This document shows positions 37,154 to 45,002 of a stretch of DNA of 45,002 bases, piece by piece. Position 1 is the first letter of the stretch; each line of letters begins with the position of its first letter. The translations under genes and the position numbers were made by a program. The notes below the pieces were generated by a model. The model worked only from the letters and a program-made list of their open reading frames with translations, was not told the origin of the DNA and searched no databases. Source of the stretch: a virus; the IMG/VR virus record IMGVR_UViG_3300031566_006752, positions 1 through 45,002 of that record. The stretch is one strand, 5' to 3'.

Positions 37154-37498
37154 TTAAAATGGTAAATCATCAGGGTCCTCATTTATGATAGCTTCCTCAA
37201 GTCTTTTTCTTTTGGATTCTGCGTTTTCAAGTTGAATTTTCATGTTGCTCTTGAAAAATTTCATTACATCATGTTCATTCCTAAATAAAAATTTTTCACT
37301 TATTTCAGGCCAATTATTATTGTTGTAACTATCCGTATCTAATAATAATTTATAAACTATTTCTTGAACTCCATTATCAGTACAAAGTATTTCAAATCCT
37401 TTAATCATTCCACACCTTACGTTTACATCTCCGGTTTTATTACCGTGTTCCAAGAAGAAAACATTCTCCCGTAAATTATATTCGGTTTCTATTTTCAT
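37154..37498 (-). CDS. Hypothetical protein, paralogue of previous gene
   Basis: 114 residues. ENVFFLEHGNKTGDV and MIKGFEI match the same plan as its neighbour. Acidic C-terminus. Function unknown. Confidence 0.6.
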   Translation of the reverse strand: MKIETEYNLRENVFFLEHGNKTGDVNVRCGMIKGFEILCTDNGVQEIVYKLLLDTDSYNNNNWPEISEKFLFRNEHDVMKFFKSNMKIQLENAESKRKRLEEAIINEDPDDLPF

Positions 37499-37578
37499 CG
37501 AGGATCGTAATCGTTATCATAATATGGAAGTATGGGATAAATTTAATCAATAAAAAATGAAAAAAGAAAGAATTTTTG

Positions 37579-37923
37579 TTAAGAGTTCGTTAAAATATTA
37601 TTCATCTCCGTTTTATAAAGATGTTTTCGAACTTTGTTCTCAGGAATTTCCCGCTTTTTTCGAAGTGAATATCTCTTATTTAATTCATCAAAACGGGGCG
37701 TTAATGTCCAGTATCCTCGTTCAAAGTCCTTGCGATCTTTAAACAAACTCTTAATGTTATTTGTGGAGCGTTGTTGATATATGAACATCCCGATGAAAAT
37801 AAATCCAAGAAAAAGTGCTTCCTTGGCCGCTACAATAAAATAAGCAGTACCAAGGAGCAGGGGTGCTACGTGAGCAAATACTTGAAAACACCACAATATG
37901 TAAAATGTTACCCGACCTCCCAT
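37579..37923 (-). CDS. Two-span membrane protein
   Basis: 114 residues from the ATG at 37923. Spans at about 5-27 and 32-50; a long basic cytoplasmic tail follows. Not recognised. Confidence 0.55.
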   Translation of the reverse strand: MGGRVTFYILWCFQVFAHVAPLLLGTAYFIVAAKEALFLGFIFIGMFIYQQRSTNNIKSLFKDRKDFERGYWTLTPRFDELNKRYSLRKKREIPENKVRKHLYKTEMNNILTNS

Positions 37924-38141
37924 GATTTTTCCATCCAAGGATCCTCTTCCTTGTGTTCGTTATCGATTCGTTCTTTCATATATCCTATGTACTCTCGTAC
38001 AGTTGCTTTTTCATCCGTGAAATCACCTTCGCATAGATATCCGTCTGACTCCCTTGTTATGGTAAAATACAGGAATTCATCACCGCCCATTGACATTTCA
38101 CGCTTTACTTCTATTTCGTATCCCTTATAATGTGAGATCAT
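37908..38141 (-). CDS. Hypothetical protein
   Basis: 77 residues. The start MISHYKGYEIEVKRE is like small phage proteins that accompany replication genes. It overlaps the clamp-loader gene by 4 nt. Confidence 0.6.
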   Translation of the reverse strand: MISHYKGYEIEVKREMSMGGDEFLYFTITRESDGYLCEGDFTDEKATVREYIGYMKERIDNEHKEEDPWMEKSWEVG

Positions 38142-39085
38142 CGTAAAATATGTTGAATTTTAAAAACACACGCTAATAACGTAATTAGAGGATCTATGAC
38201 AAATTGTTTTTGGTATTGATACTCAGCAACAGCAATAATAACTTCTGGTATTTTGTCAATTTTTCCTGGAGAAGCATTTTTTAAATATTCTACAAAATCT
38301 TTTCCAAGTGCTGCTAGGGCATCATCAATCTTTGCTCCATATTGAGCAGAAATGAATTTATAATTAGTAATTGGATCTGGTTTCAATAAACAAACATCGT
38401 ATAATTCCTTAAAATCATAATTGATGTTGAAATTCTTTGGATCAAGTTTTTTAACTCCTCTTCGATAAAATGCCTGAACTTTTTGTATAAGGGTTCTCAT
38501 GTCTGGATAATCATTCCTTACAAACTTAACAAGCAATTCATCTGTATACTCTACCTTAATGGCATCCAATATTTTAGCTATTCGTTTTGCATATTCTCCA
38601 ACAAGAAATTCCTCTTCTTCAATATCCACAGAATCATATGAAATCATGTGAAATCTTGACTGCATTGGTTCAGGAACTTTGTGTATGAAATTACACGTTG
38701 CTACAAAGCGAGTGGTTGAGCTGAAACGCTCCATGACTGATCTAAGGGCCTTAAAGAATTCATCTGATGCTCCATCTATTTCATCTAACATTACTACCTT
38801 AATGTTCTCAGAACCACCTTCTAATGACATCGTTGAACAGAAGTGTGTAATTGTTTCGCGAATCGTATCTATTCTACCTTCTGATGATGCGTTGATATAT
38901 TTGTGTGGGTGATTTTCTGCAAGGAAAAACATTGTTGAAGTTTTTCCTGTGCCGGCCGAACCATACAACAAAAGATTGTCATTAATTCCTTTTGACAATT
39001 CTTCTTTAATTCTCGGCGGCGCAATGAGTTGCGCTAGATTTTTTGGTCTGAACTTCTCTGTAAACAATTCATTTACAACACTCAT
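38138..39085 (-). CDS. Clamp loader ATPase (T4 gp44 type)
   Basis: 315 residues. Walker A GSAGTGKT (42-49), Walker B VVMLDEIDG and the arginine finger region QSRFH are present, with sensor CNF. It loads the sliding clamp on DNA. The small subunit is not identified with certainty. Confidence 0.88.
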   Translation of the reverse strand: MSVVNELFTEKFRPKNLAQLIAPPRIKEELSKGINDNLLLYGSAGTGKTSTMFFLAENHPHKYINASSEGRIDTIRETITHFCSTMSLEGGSENIKVVMLDEIDGASDEFFKALRSVMERFSSTTRFVATCNFIHKVPEPMQSRFHMISYDSVDIEEEEFLVGEYAKRIAKILDAIKVEYTDELLVKFVRNDYPDMRTLIQKVQAFYRRGVKKLDPKNFNINYDFKELYDVCLLKPDPITNYKFISAQYGAKIDDALAALGKDFVEYLKNASPGKIDKIPEVIIAVAEYQYQKQFVIDPLITLLACVFKIQHILR

Positions 39086-39123
39086 ATGTTTTTATTGTAA
39101 TATGTAAAAAATATGTAAAGGTT

Positions 39124-39360
39124 TTATCCTTTTCGTTCTTTGATCTTCTTTATGAGAGCTCTTAATGGATTGATGATCCAAGCAAAAACGATACCAACCA
39201 CTATAAATAGTGACAATGGTGCCCATGGAATGATTGCTGCGTAATACATCCACTCTGCACCAATAAATTTGTACAAAAAGCCAAATATTACGGATAGCGC
39301 CAATAAAACGCCAATCCAAAACCAAGGTCTTTTGATCCTTTCTTTTAAGTTAAGCTTCAT
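39124..39360 (-). CDS. Two-span membrane protein
   Basis: 78 residues with spans at about 12-34 and 38-62. Function unknown. Confidence 0.6.
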   Translation of the reverse strand: MKLNLKERIKRPWFWIGVLLALSVIFGFLYKFIGAEWMYYAAIIPWAPLSLFIVVGIVFAWIINPLRALIKKIKERKG

Positions 39361-39731
39361 TCGAACATTACGATTAATTTATTATCATCTGTAATCAGAC
39401 GGTGCCCCTTCCAATTATTTCCGATAGCATTCTTAACGTCTCTTACGAAATTAGGAGACTTTTCGATAAATGTAAATTCAATGGCGGGTCCGTTCCATTT
39501 TACAGATTCTACGTTTTCATCGGGACCACTATACACAGTAAAACGAGTAACGATATTAACGGGTTTATCTGCCAACCCGTTTGCTTCATTAGCAAGGCGT
39601 TCTTCAAGATCTTGATAATTATTTCTCCACCAACTTAAGTTGTTGTCTAACACTACGATAGCTGATTCTATAAATGGAAAGGTATCTTTAATAGAGTTGG
39701 TAAATGTTGTGGCACCTATAAGTTTTTTCAT
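39357..39731 (-). CDS. Hypothetical protein
   Basis: 124 residues. Central EFTFIEKSPNFVRDVK; no known family. 4-nt overlap with the membrane protein. Confidence 0.55.
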   Translation of the reverse strand: MKKLIGATTFTNSIKDTFPFIESAIVVLDNNLSWWRNNYQDLEERLANEANGLADKPVNIVTRFTVYSGPDENVESVKWNGPAIEFTFIEKSPNFVRDVKNAIGNNWKGHRLITDDNKLIVMFE

Positions 39732-39747
39732 TACTCTTTTATTTTAT

Positions 39748-40317
39748 TTATCTCTTCGCCCAGGGCAACCGTGTAATAAAATCATAATAGGATCGAATTA
39801 TTTGATCGTGACCCCACGCCCAATCGTAATGATGCAAATCTTCAATGTGTACCCATTTCATTTTTCCTACTTCTCCTTCAATCTCGTTATTATCAGCGTG
39901 TAATACAGGAAACCACCTTTGTTTAGTGTATAAACCATATCTCAGTGATACATTTTGTTTATTGTTATCGGTGGGATTTGTTTGAACGTGCCATGGTTGA
40001 TCGATGTTAACGCTATAAACCTGAATAGCGTCCTCAATCATATTGGATATATTGATGCCAACTTCTTCCCAGGTTTCCCGTATGAGCGCATCTGTACCTG
40101 ATTCATCATAATCAAGATATCCAGCGACGTTATTCCATAATCCGATATTATCTGCCGCATTTTTACCTCGTTCAGAAACAAGTGCGTATGGTCCTGGACT
40201 ATCAAAATCTATAACATCTATAAGTATTACACCATTGACAGCAACGCTTCTGCTTTCCCAGATTATTCTTCCGTCTTTAACTTTGTGCCATTTATTTGGC
40301 GTATTATTGAATGTCAT
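39748..40317 (-). CDS. Nudix hydrolase
   Basis: 189 residues. The Nudix box is GYLDYDESGTDALIRETWEE then VGI (66-88). Such enzymes cleave nucleoside-diphosphate linkages; the substrate is unknown. It overlaps the ligase gene by 4 nt. A link to NAD+ metabolism is possible but not shown. Confidence 0.88.
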   Translation of the reverse strand: MTFNNTPNKWHKVKDGRIIWESRSVAVNGVILIDVIDFDSPGPYALVSERGKNAADNIGLWNNVAGYLDYDESGTDALIRETWEEVGINISNMIEDAIQVYSVNIDQPWHVQTNPTDNNKQNVSLRYGLYTKQRWFPVLHADNNEIEGEVGKMKWVHIEDLHHYDWAWGHDQIIRSYYDFITRLPWAKR

Positions 40318-41612
40318 ACGTCTCTCCCTTCATTATAAATTGCTTTTACTGTTGGAAACCTTAAACTTATTTCTCCGTGTTGATTTACGGTTTCTTCAAA
40401 ATATTGAACCGTTATTTCCTTGCCCACAATTCTGTCAGGGTATTTGTAGAAATACTGGCGTTGTTCAATTGAAAATCCAGATCCAACCGAAACTGGGTAT
40501 CCTTTATGTTCTATCCAGACACTCCTGACCATATCCTCGGTGACCTCCAGGCCGTCAACTATGATCCTAAATGGACCAATATCAATGTCCTGTACAATGT
40601 ACTCGGCGTCAAAAAACTGCTTACATTTAAGAAGATTGTTTGATCTCTTTCCCTCATATGGAGCGTCCTTACGTATCATAATTCCTTCCCATCCATTCTT
40701 TTGGGCCATTGTATTTAGTTCGGTCAAGTGTTCACCTGACTCAACTTTCCATTGTTCAACGTGGCTAAGAACATCTCCATAATAATTATCCATCATAAAC
40801 CTGATAAACTTTTGTCTTTCTGATGAAATTTGAGAGCTGTACTTCTTTTGAAAATGATCAAGATCTAACAAATCAAATATCTTAAACCGGGGATTTTGAA
40901 TGGTGTGATCTTTTTTATTGTATTCCTTTAAGATAGCCTGGAAATCTTCGTCTCCGTTTTCGTTTACTATACATAATTCACCATCAAGCACAGTATCTAT
41001 TAAATTTAAAGGTAACAATGCTTCTTTTACTTTATCAAGTGTAAGAAATTCATTACCGTTTCGAGAGTATGCTTTGATGCTTCCGTCGTGATCGATAATT
41101 ACAATACATCGAACTCCATCAAGTTTCCTACTAGCATACCAAGTATCCTTTTTAAAATCCACCTTCTTCACCATCTTCTCATCATACTTATTTGCCAACG
41201 CGACATCAAATGTAGGAATAAGATCAGGGAAAACTTTGTTTATGATTTTCTCAGACACCCTCGTTTTAAGGTTACGATCAAATATATTAAGAATGATTTC
41301 TTTATATTCAATATTATCTCTGATAAATGCATTGACATCGGCAATAGCTTCGTGCCCCGTTATTCTTCTATTTCCAAGATCGTCCAATAAATCTAGAATA
41401 TCTTCATGAGATTGACGTGATACCAAATCAGATCTTTTGATTATATTCTTTGGGGTTACATAATATTGTACGAATGGGTTATGAGTAGCTTTCAAAATGG
41501 CCTTTATGAATTCTGTATCATATTCAGGCTTTGAAAGTGTAGCAGTTTTTTCGAGTGTTGAATTCGAAACATTGAGCTCATCAATGAGCTGTTTGAGAAG
41601 ATTAAATTCCAT
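40314..41612 (-). CDS. ATP-dependent DNA ligase
   Basis: 432 residues. Motif I is SRKLDGVR (adenylated Lys163), motif III region VLDGELCI, motif IV EGIMIRK, motif V LLKCK. An N-terminal helical domain (1-140) and a C-terminal OB domain follow the T4/cellular ligase plan. An RNA ligase reading is less likely. Confidence 0.85.
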   Translation of the reverse strand: MEFNLLKQLIDELNVSNSTLEKTATLSKPEYDTEFIKAILKATHNPFVQYYVTPKNIIKRSDLVSRQSHEDILDLLDDLGNRRITGHEAIADVNAFIRDNIEYKEIILNIFDRNLKTRVSEKIINKVFPDLIPTFDVALANKYDEKMVKKVDFKKDTWYASRKLDGVRCIVIIDHDGSIKAYSRNGNEFLTLDKVKEALLPLNLIDTVLDGELCIVNENGDEDFQAILKEYNKKDHTIQNPRFKIFDLLDLDHFQKKYSSQISSERQKFIRFMMDNYYGDVLSHVEQWKVESGEHLTELNTMAQKNGWEGIMIRKDAPYEGKRSNNLLKCKQFFDAEYIVQDIDIGPFRIIVDGLEVTEDMVRSVWIEHKGYPVSVGSGFSIEQRQYFYKYPDRIVGKEITVQYFEETVNQHGEISLRFPTVKAIYNEGRDV

Positions 41613-42708
41613 ATCTTTGTTTTCTTATTTTTAGTAACAGATCATCTAAAAGTTCTTGATCTATGTCTTTTGGTAAATCACATTCATCATAAACCTTATC
41701 GAGTTCTTCGATCATCGCCTCTGCTTCTTTAACGAGTTTGTCATATTCATATTCTCCTCGTCTTATCTCCATAAGAATTTTTATTTCTTCATCGGGTCTG
41801 CGAACGTTGATAAATTTGATCTTTGGGATTTCCAATGCAACATTCAAAAGACGAAATGTATGCATCATATTTTTGGAATCGTAATTTTTTCCGTGAGACT
41901 TATTCATCTTAACACGATCAGGGTTTCTTTCTTTCAGCCACGTTTGATATTCCTTATATCTTTTGCAATGTGTTGAGTACGCGTCCTTATTAAATATAAG
42001 GTATCCAATAACCATTAATCCTTTGGGAATGGAAGTTAACTGTACATCATTTGCTGTAACAGGATCAGAAACTATGCCGCTTCCTTCGTGTCTACGGTGA
42101 AGTTGATACATTGCATAAACATCATGTGCGTGGTCAACTTTTGCTAAACCAAAATCTCTTTGATCTATAGTATCTAACGTTCCAGATTGGTAGTACCTGT
42201 TAAAGTATTCATTAAGAGTGATTGAACCTCCTTCTTGAAGAACATAACAGAAGTCCAATACATTCTTACGAGTCATCTGTGATTCTTCCCAGTTCATCTT
42301 CTTGTTATACCCTTTGGCCTTTTTGATTTGATCGATAGCATATCCAGCAAAGGAGTAACGACACGTTTTCGTTAGAAATTTTGATGCGTGATAAGAAATG
42401 GATCCCCATTCTGTAGAATCGTGTTGAACACAATCTTCCGGGGCAAAAAGCAGTTCAAGAACTGTTGGGTTGTTTGTGCGAACAAGAGCAAGAAATCTAC
42501 TAAGTTCGTAGTAGACGATATCATTTAAGTCGTCTGCAACCTGCTCAACATACCCATGTTTGAGTATGTCTTCCAACGGTTGCACAAAAACTCCTCGCAA
42601 ATCTGTGTCGGATGTCGGTAACGATGTCCCATATGCATGGGATCCCATTATTGCTTCGAAGATAATTAAATCTTCGTCTTTTAAATATTGTATCGTGTAG
42701 TTTTTCAT
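41602..42708 (-). CDS. RlaP-family nucleotidyltransferase (predicted RNA repair)
   Basis: 368 residues. The polymerase-beta-type site is GSHAYGT (22-28) with SDTDLRG (33-39); NNPTVLELLF and YSFAGYA follow as in RlaP/MJ1435-like proteins. The family is predicted to act in RNA repair, adding nucleotides to cleaved RNA. It overlaps the ligase gene. It fits the tRNA-rich theme of this phage. Confidence 0.8.
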   Translation of the reverse strand: MKNYTIQYLKDEDLIIFEAIMGSHAYGTSLPTSDTDLRGVFVQPLEDILKHGYVEQVADDLNDIVYYELSRFLALVRTNNPTVLELLFAPEDCVQHDSTEWGSISYHASKFLTKTCRYSFAGYAIDQIKKAKGYNKKMNWEESQMTRKNVLDFCYVLQEGGSITLNEYFNRYYQSGTLDTIDQRDFGLAKVDHAHDVYAMYQLHRRHEGSGIVSDPVTANDVQLTSIPKGLMVIGYLIFNKDAYSTHCKRYKEYQTWLKERNPDRVKMNKSHGKNYDSKNMMHTFRLLNVALEIPKIKFINVRRPDEEIKILMEIRRGEYEYDKLVKEAEAMIEELDKVYDECDLPKDIDQELLDDLLLKIRKQRYGI

Positions 42709-42759
42709 TTTAACTTTTCATTTTATCCATAGCGGGCCCATCATTTATTCATTGTGTTA

Positions 42760-43137
42760 TTACCAGCTCCAGTCGTAATGATGATGCCATTTAACGAATG
42801 GAAATATTATCATAAAAAGACAACCACCTAACATAACAGCGGCTTGTACAATATTTAAGAATTTTCCTTTAAAACCCTCAAAACCCTCAATCAACCATGG
42901 AAAACCACCGTCTGACATTTCCCATATTATGGAAATTCCTGAAGCCAACCCAATTATCAAGAGGGGTATGGTCCATACGAGTAACCAATGTTCCCATCTT
43001 ATAGTTAAGTGTATTTTTGGTTTTTCACAATAATTTACCAACTTATGGAAAGTTTCAATTGCTTCATATCCTATATTAAGACGATCTCTGAATTCTTTGA
43101 GTATTTCGTCTCTAGATTTTCCAACTAAGATTTTCAT
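42760..43137 (-). CDS. Two-span membrane protein
   Basis: 125 residues with spans at about 50-72 and 92-115. The soluble start is helical. Function unknown. Confidence 0.6.
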   Translation of the reverse strand: MKILVGKSRDEILKEFRDRLNIGYEAIETFHKLVNYCEKPKIHLTIRWEHWLLVWTIPLLIIGLASGISIIWEMSDGGFPWLIEGFEGFKGKFLNIVQAAVMLGGCLFMIIFPFVKWHHHYDWSW

Positions 43138-43454
43138 ATCTTCTTAATTTCGGCCTTTAATTTTTCACAAACGGTTTTTTGTCCACGAACAAAGTTCTTT
43201 ACCATAACTTCGTCTTTACCAAGTTGTTCGAGTTCAATATCCATATCTTTGTCGATTTCGTCTATCATTTCTGTAAATGATTCAACAGCCTCATCAACAC
43301 TCTTTGCATTCTTTGCTGTAAGAGTACGATTCAAATCCAACTTTGTGATTATTGCGTCTGCAAAATCTTGTGGGCTAAAATTTGAAGATGGATCAATCTT
43401 TCCGGCAAGTGATGCCTGAATTAAATTAATTAATATGGTTTTTTCGTCTTTCAT
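43134..43454 (-). CDS. Helical hypothetical protein
   Basis: 106 residues, coiled-coil-like acidic second half. Overlaps both neighbours by 1-4 nt. Not recognised. Confidence 0.6.
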   Translation of the reverse strand: MKDEKTILINLIQASLAGKIDPSSNFSPQDFADAIITKLDLNRTLTAKNAKSVDEAVESFTEMIDEIDKDMDIELEQLGKDEVMVKNFVRGQKTVCEKLKAEIKKI

Positions 43455-43837
43455 TAGTCGTCTGCGTTAGTGTATGATTGAGCTACTTTTACTATTGACC
43501 AAACTATGGCTGCGGTTGGAACCGCAAACCATAAAATTACCCAAAAAATATTTATGAATGAAAGCATGCTTGGTGTTCCAGGTTCTATCGGAAACCAAAA
43601 GAACTTTTCGGTAAGGGCAACACCGGCCTGAATCATCCATGATAAACAAAAAACCCAGACAAAAACAGCTAAAGCCCATATCCTTGTTCTTTGTGGACGA
43701 GTGTATCCTCTTGCGAATCGTTTTAGGTCGCGTTTATATTGATGATTACCTTCATGCCCTTCTAAACGATGAATGGTCATAAAATCATCTATCATTTGTG
43801 ATCTCGTCTTTGGTTTTAAAATGCTTCTGAAACTCAT
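43454..43837 (-). CDS. Two-span membrane protein
   Basis: 127 residues with spans at about 54-77 and 92-117, basic soluble start. Leads a three-gene unit behind promoter site 9. Confidence 0.6.
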   Translation of the reverse strand: MSFRSILKPKTRSQMIDDFMTIHRLEGHEGNHQYKRDLKRFARGYTRPQRTRIWALAVFVWVFCLSWMIQAGVALTEKFFWFPIEPGTPSMLSFINIFWVILWFAVPTAAIVWSIVKVAQSYTNADD

Positions 43838-43853
43838 GTTGTGTTTATTTGAT

Positions 43854-43887
43854 TGCTAATATAATAAAAATACCCGAGAAATAAAAT
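43854..43887 (-). promoter_or_regulatory. Repeated phage promoter, site 9
   Basis: TTATTTCTCGGG, T-rich, ATTATATTAGC, 16 nt before the ATG at 43837. Confidence 0.6.
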
Positions 43888-44717
43888 TATTCTGTTAAAA
43901 ATTTAAACCCACCAGAGGCCATTAATGCTTCTATCTTATTTCCGTCTAAATCTTTAAGAAATGCTGAAAGGTCCTCATTGACCCTTTGAAACGTATCTTT
44001 TATTTGCTGGCAAAAGGCTTCACGTTCTTCAGTCCATTCTACTATGGAGAATTCATTCTCGAATGACTCGACGCTCTGGTTGTGATTGGGTAGCGGAAGG
44101 AATAAATCATCTCTCTCCTTAAAATGGCTGTTATGGTGTTGAATGGATGCTCCTGGGGATGCATATCCAATTTTTGTAATGTACCTTTTCTTTGGACCTT
44201 TTGTTTTTTCCATTATTCCTGAAAATGCCGTAGTCATTACTTCATATCCAATAAAATAATTAAACAATTGTTTAATAACCTCTCCTTTATATGCGCCATT
44301 TAGATTATTTCCCCAATGATTACGATCATGCTCAAACTTTATGAAGATCATTTTTTTCAGTGTGGCATTCTCAATGCTATGTTTTTCATTTATTTTAGAG
44401 GTGAGTTCATGGAAATAATCCTGAAGCGTGCTTATTAGTTTGGCTGTTTGTGTCTTTTTGAATTTATAGGTGATTTCTCTATCTGCAAAACAACCACTTA
44501 CTTTCTTGTTATTCACATCGTATGATGTCTTGAATTCCGGCTCTGTGTCTGCAAGTTCTTTAAACATAAAATCTGGAATTGTCACTTTAAACTCAGGGTT
44601 TCCACGAAGCATACTATCTTCAGGAATTGTTGAATTAACAGGCAGCTCTACCCACTCCCATTTTTTGAGATCTTTTGTAGGTATACAAAATTCCGCTTTA
44701 AATTTTTGATATTTCAT
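43887..44717 (-). CDS. Hypothetical protein
   Basis: 276 residues, mixed fold, with no catalytic pattern I can name. Its ATG overlaps the rhomboid stop by one base (TAATG), so the two are coupled. Confidence 0.6.
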   Translation of the reverse strand: MKYQKFKAEFCIPTKDLKKWEWVELPVNSTIPEDSMLRGNPEFKVTIPDFMFKELADTEPEFKTSYDVNNKKVSGCFADREITYKFKKTQTAKLISTLQDYFHELTSKINEKHSIENATLKKMIFIKFEHDRNHWGNNLNGAYKGEVIKQLFNYFIGYEVMTTAFSGIMEKTKGPKKRYITKIGYASPGASIQHHNSHFKERDDLFLPLPNHNQSVESFENEFSIVEWTEEREAFCQQIKDTFQRVNEDLSAFLKDLDGNKIEALMASGGFKFLTE

Positions 44718-45002
44718 TATGATTTTTCTAAAAATTCTTTTTCTTCTTTCGACAATGAATTCATTCCGCTTTTGGAAATTTTATCCAATATTCTATCCAT
44801 ATTCATTGATGAATTTGACTGTACAGATACCTTTTGTCGGGGCTTGCGGTATGTTGTTTTTTCTGCGGCACAACGAGATTCCTTTCCCAATCCGATAGAT
44901 GCAAACCATTTATCAAGCCACCCAAGAATGTTATGTCCTTTTCTTCTATATGAATATCCATACCATGCTCCAAATAGGGCCCCTCCGAGGTGTCCAATCG
45001 TT
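44717..45002 (-). CDS. Rhomboid-family intramembrane protease, C-terminal part
   Basis: 94 codons of the C-terminus; the gene continues past the window edge. GHLGGALFGAWYGY carries the rhomboid catalytic His and the last membrane helix. The tail MDRILDKISKSGMNSLSKEE is the short domain that ends many Bacteroidota rhomboids (DUF6576-like). The catalytic Ser half (GxSG) lies outside the window. Confidence 0.8.
   Translation of the reverse strand, partial: TIGHLGGALFGAWYGYSYRRKGHNILGWLDKWFASIGLGKESRCAAEKTTYRKPRQKVSVQSNSSMNMDRILDKISKSGMNSLSKEEKEFLEKS

Noticed and set aside
40314-41612. RNA ligase that would join permuted tRNAs.
   Set aside because: The N-terminal helical domain and motif set fit ATP-dependent DNA ligase better; no RtcB or T4 Rnl-type protein was seen.
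1-45002. Bacterial chromosome rather than phage.
   Set aside because: Dense small genes on one strand, T4-type replication genes, a large tRNA array and no ribosomal or housekeeping operons argue for a phage. The TonB receptor, DUF1593 and rhomboid genes are best seen as cargo, though a misassembled edge cannot be excluded.

Overview
This window looks like part of the genome of a large, AT-rich tailed phage that infects a Bacteroidota (flavobacterial) host. The phage reading rests on dense short genes almost all on the minus strand, ATGA/TAATG junctions, T4-type replication genes (clamp-loader ATPase, 5'-3' exonuclease, ATP-dependent DNA ligase), and a 12-kb region carrying about 27 tRNA or tRNA-like genes. 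The Bacteroidota reading rests on TAnnTTTG-like promoter boxes, many small lipoproteins, a TonB-dependent-receptor N-terminus and a rhomboid protease ending in the tail domain common in that phylum. I could run no searches, so all names come from motif recognition.

Layout. 1-14,400: small genes on the minus strand, beginning with the N-terminus of a TonB-dependent-receptor-like protein, then Pth2, nicotinate phosphoribosyltransferase, a radical SAM enzyme, an HD hydrolase, nicotinamidase, NAD synthetase, dCMP deaminase and a DUF4031-Pth2-like fusion. 14,400-17,850: cold-shock protein and a Ro60/TROVE gene, each closed by a terminator, then a 325-nt gene-free stretch with two covarying repeats that I propose as Y-like RNAs, then a membrane-anchored APS kinase. 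17,850-24,510: small genes with interspersed tRNAs, including a CUA (amber suppressor) tRNA, a Pth2-like gene with an in-frame TAG, a SiaC-like protein, ClpP and a pyrimidine-dimer-glycosylase-like protein.

24,700-30,480: the tRNA array, broken by an HNH nuclease gene, a secreted DUF1593 protein and two small genes. Many of its tRNAs are abnormal. Two have their 3' part encoded before their 5' part (circular permutation). One is interrupted by about 143 nt in the anticodon loop, and one by about 53 nt between acceptor stem and D-arm. Three carry 9-12-nt D-loop insertions, two of which are related in sequence. Several others are degenerate. BoxA-like antitermination boxes precede several units. 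30,700-45,002: replication and repair genes (exonuclease, clamp loader, Nudix, ligase), an RlaP-type RNA-repair nucleotidyltransferase, a glucosaminidase and membrane proteins, ending in a truncated rhomboid gene.

The recurring theme is RNA and tRNA metabolism: three Pth2-fold proteins, Ro60 with candidate partner RNAs, an RlaP-type nucleotidyltransferase, an amber suppressor and rearranged tRNA genes. A second theme is NAD+ salvage (PncA, PncB, NadE), which fits what is known of phages countering NAD-depleting defences.
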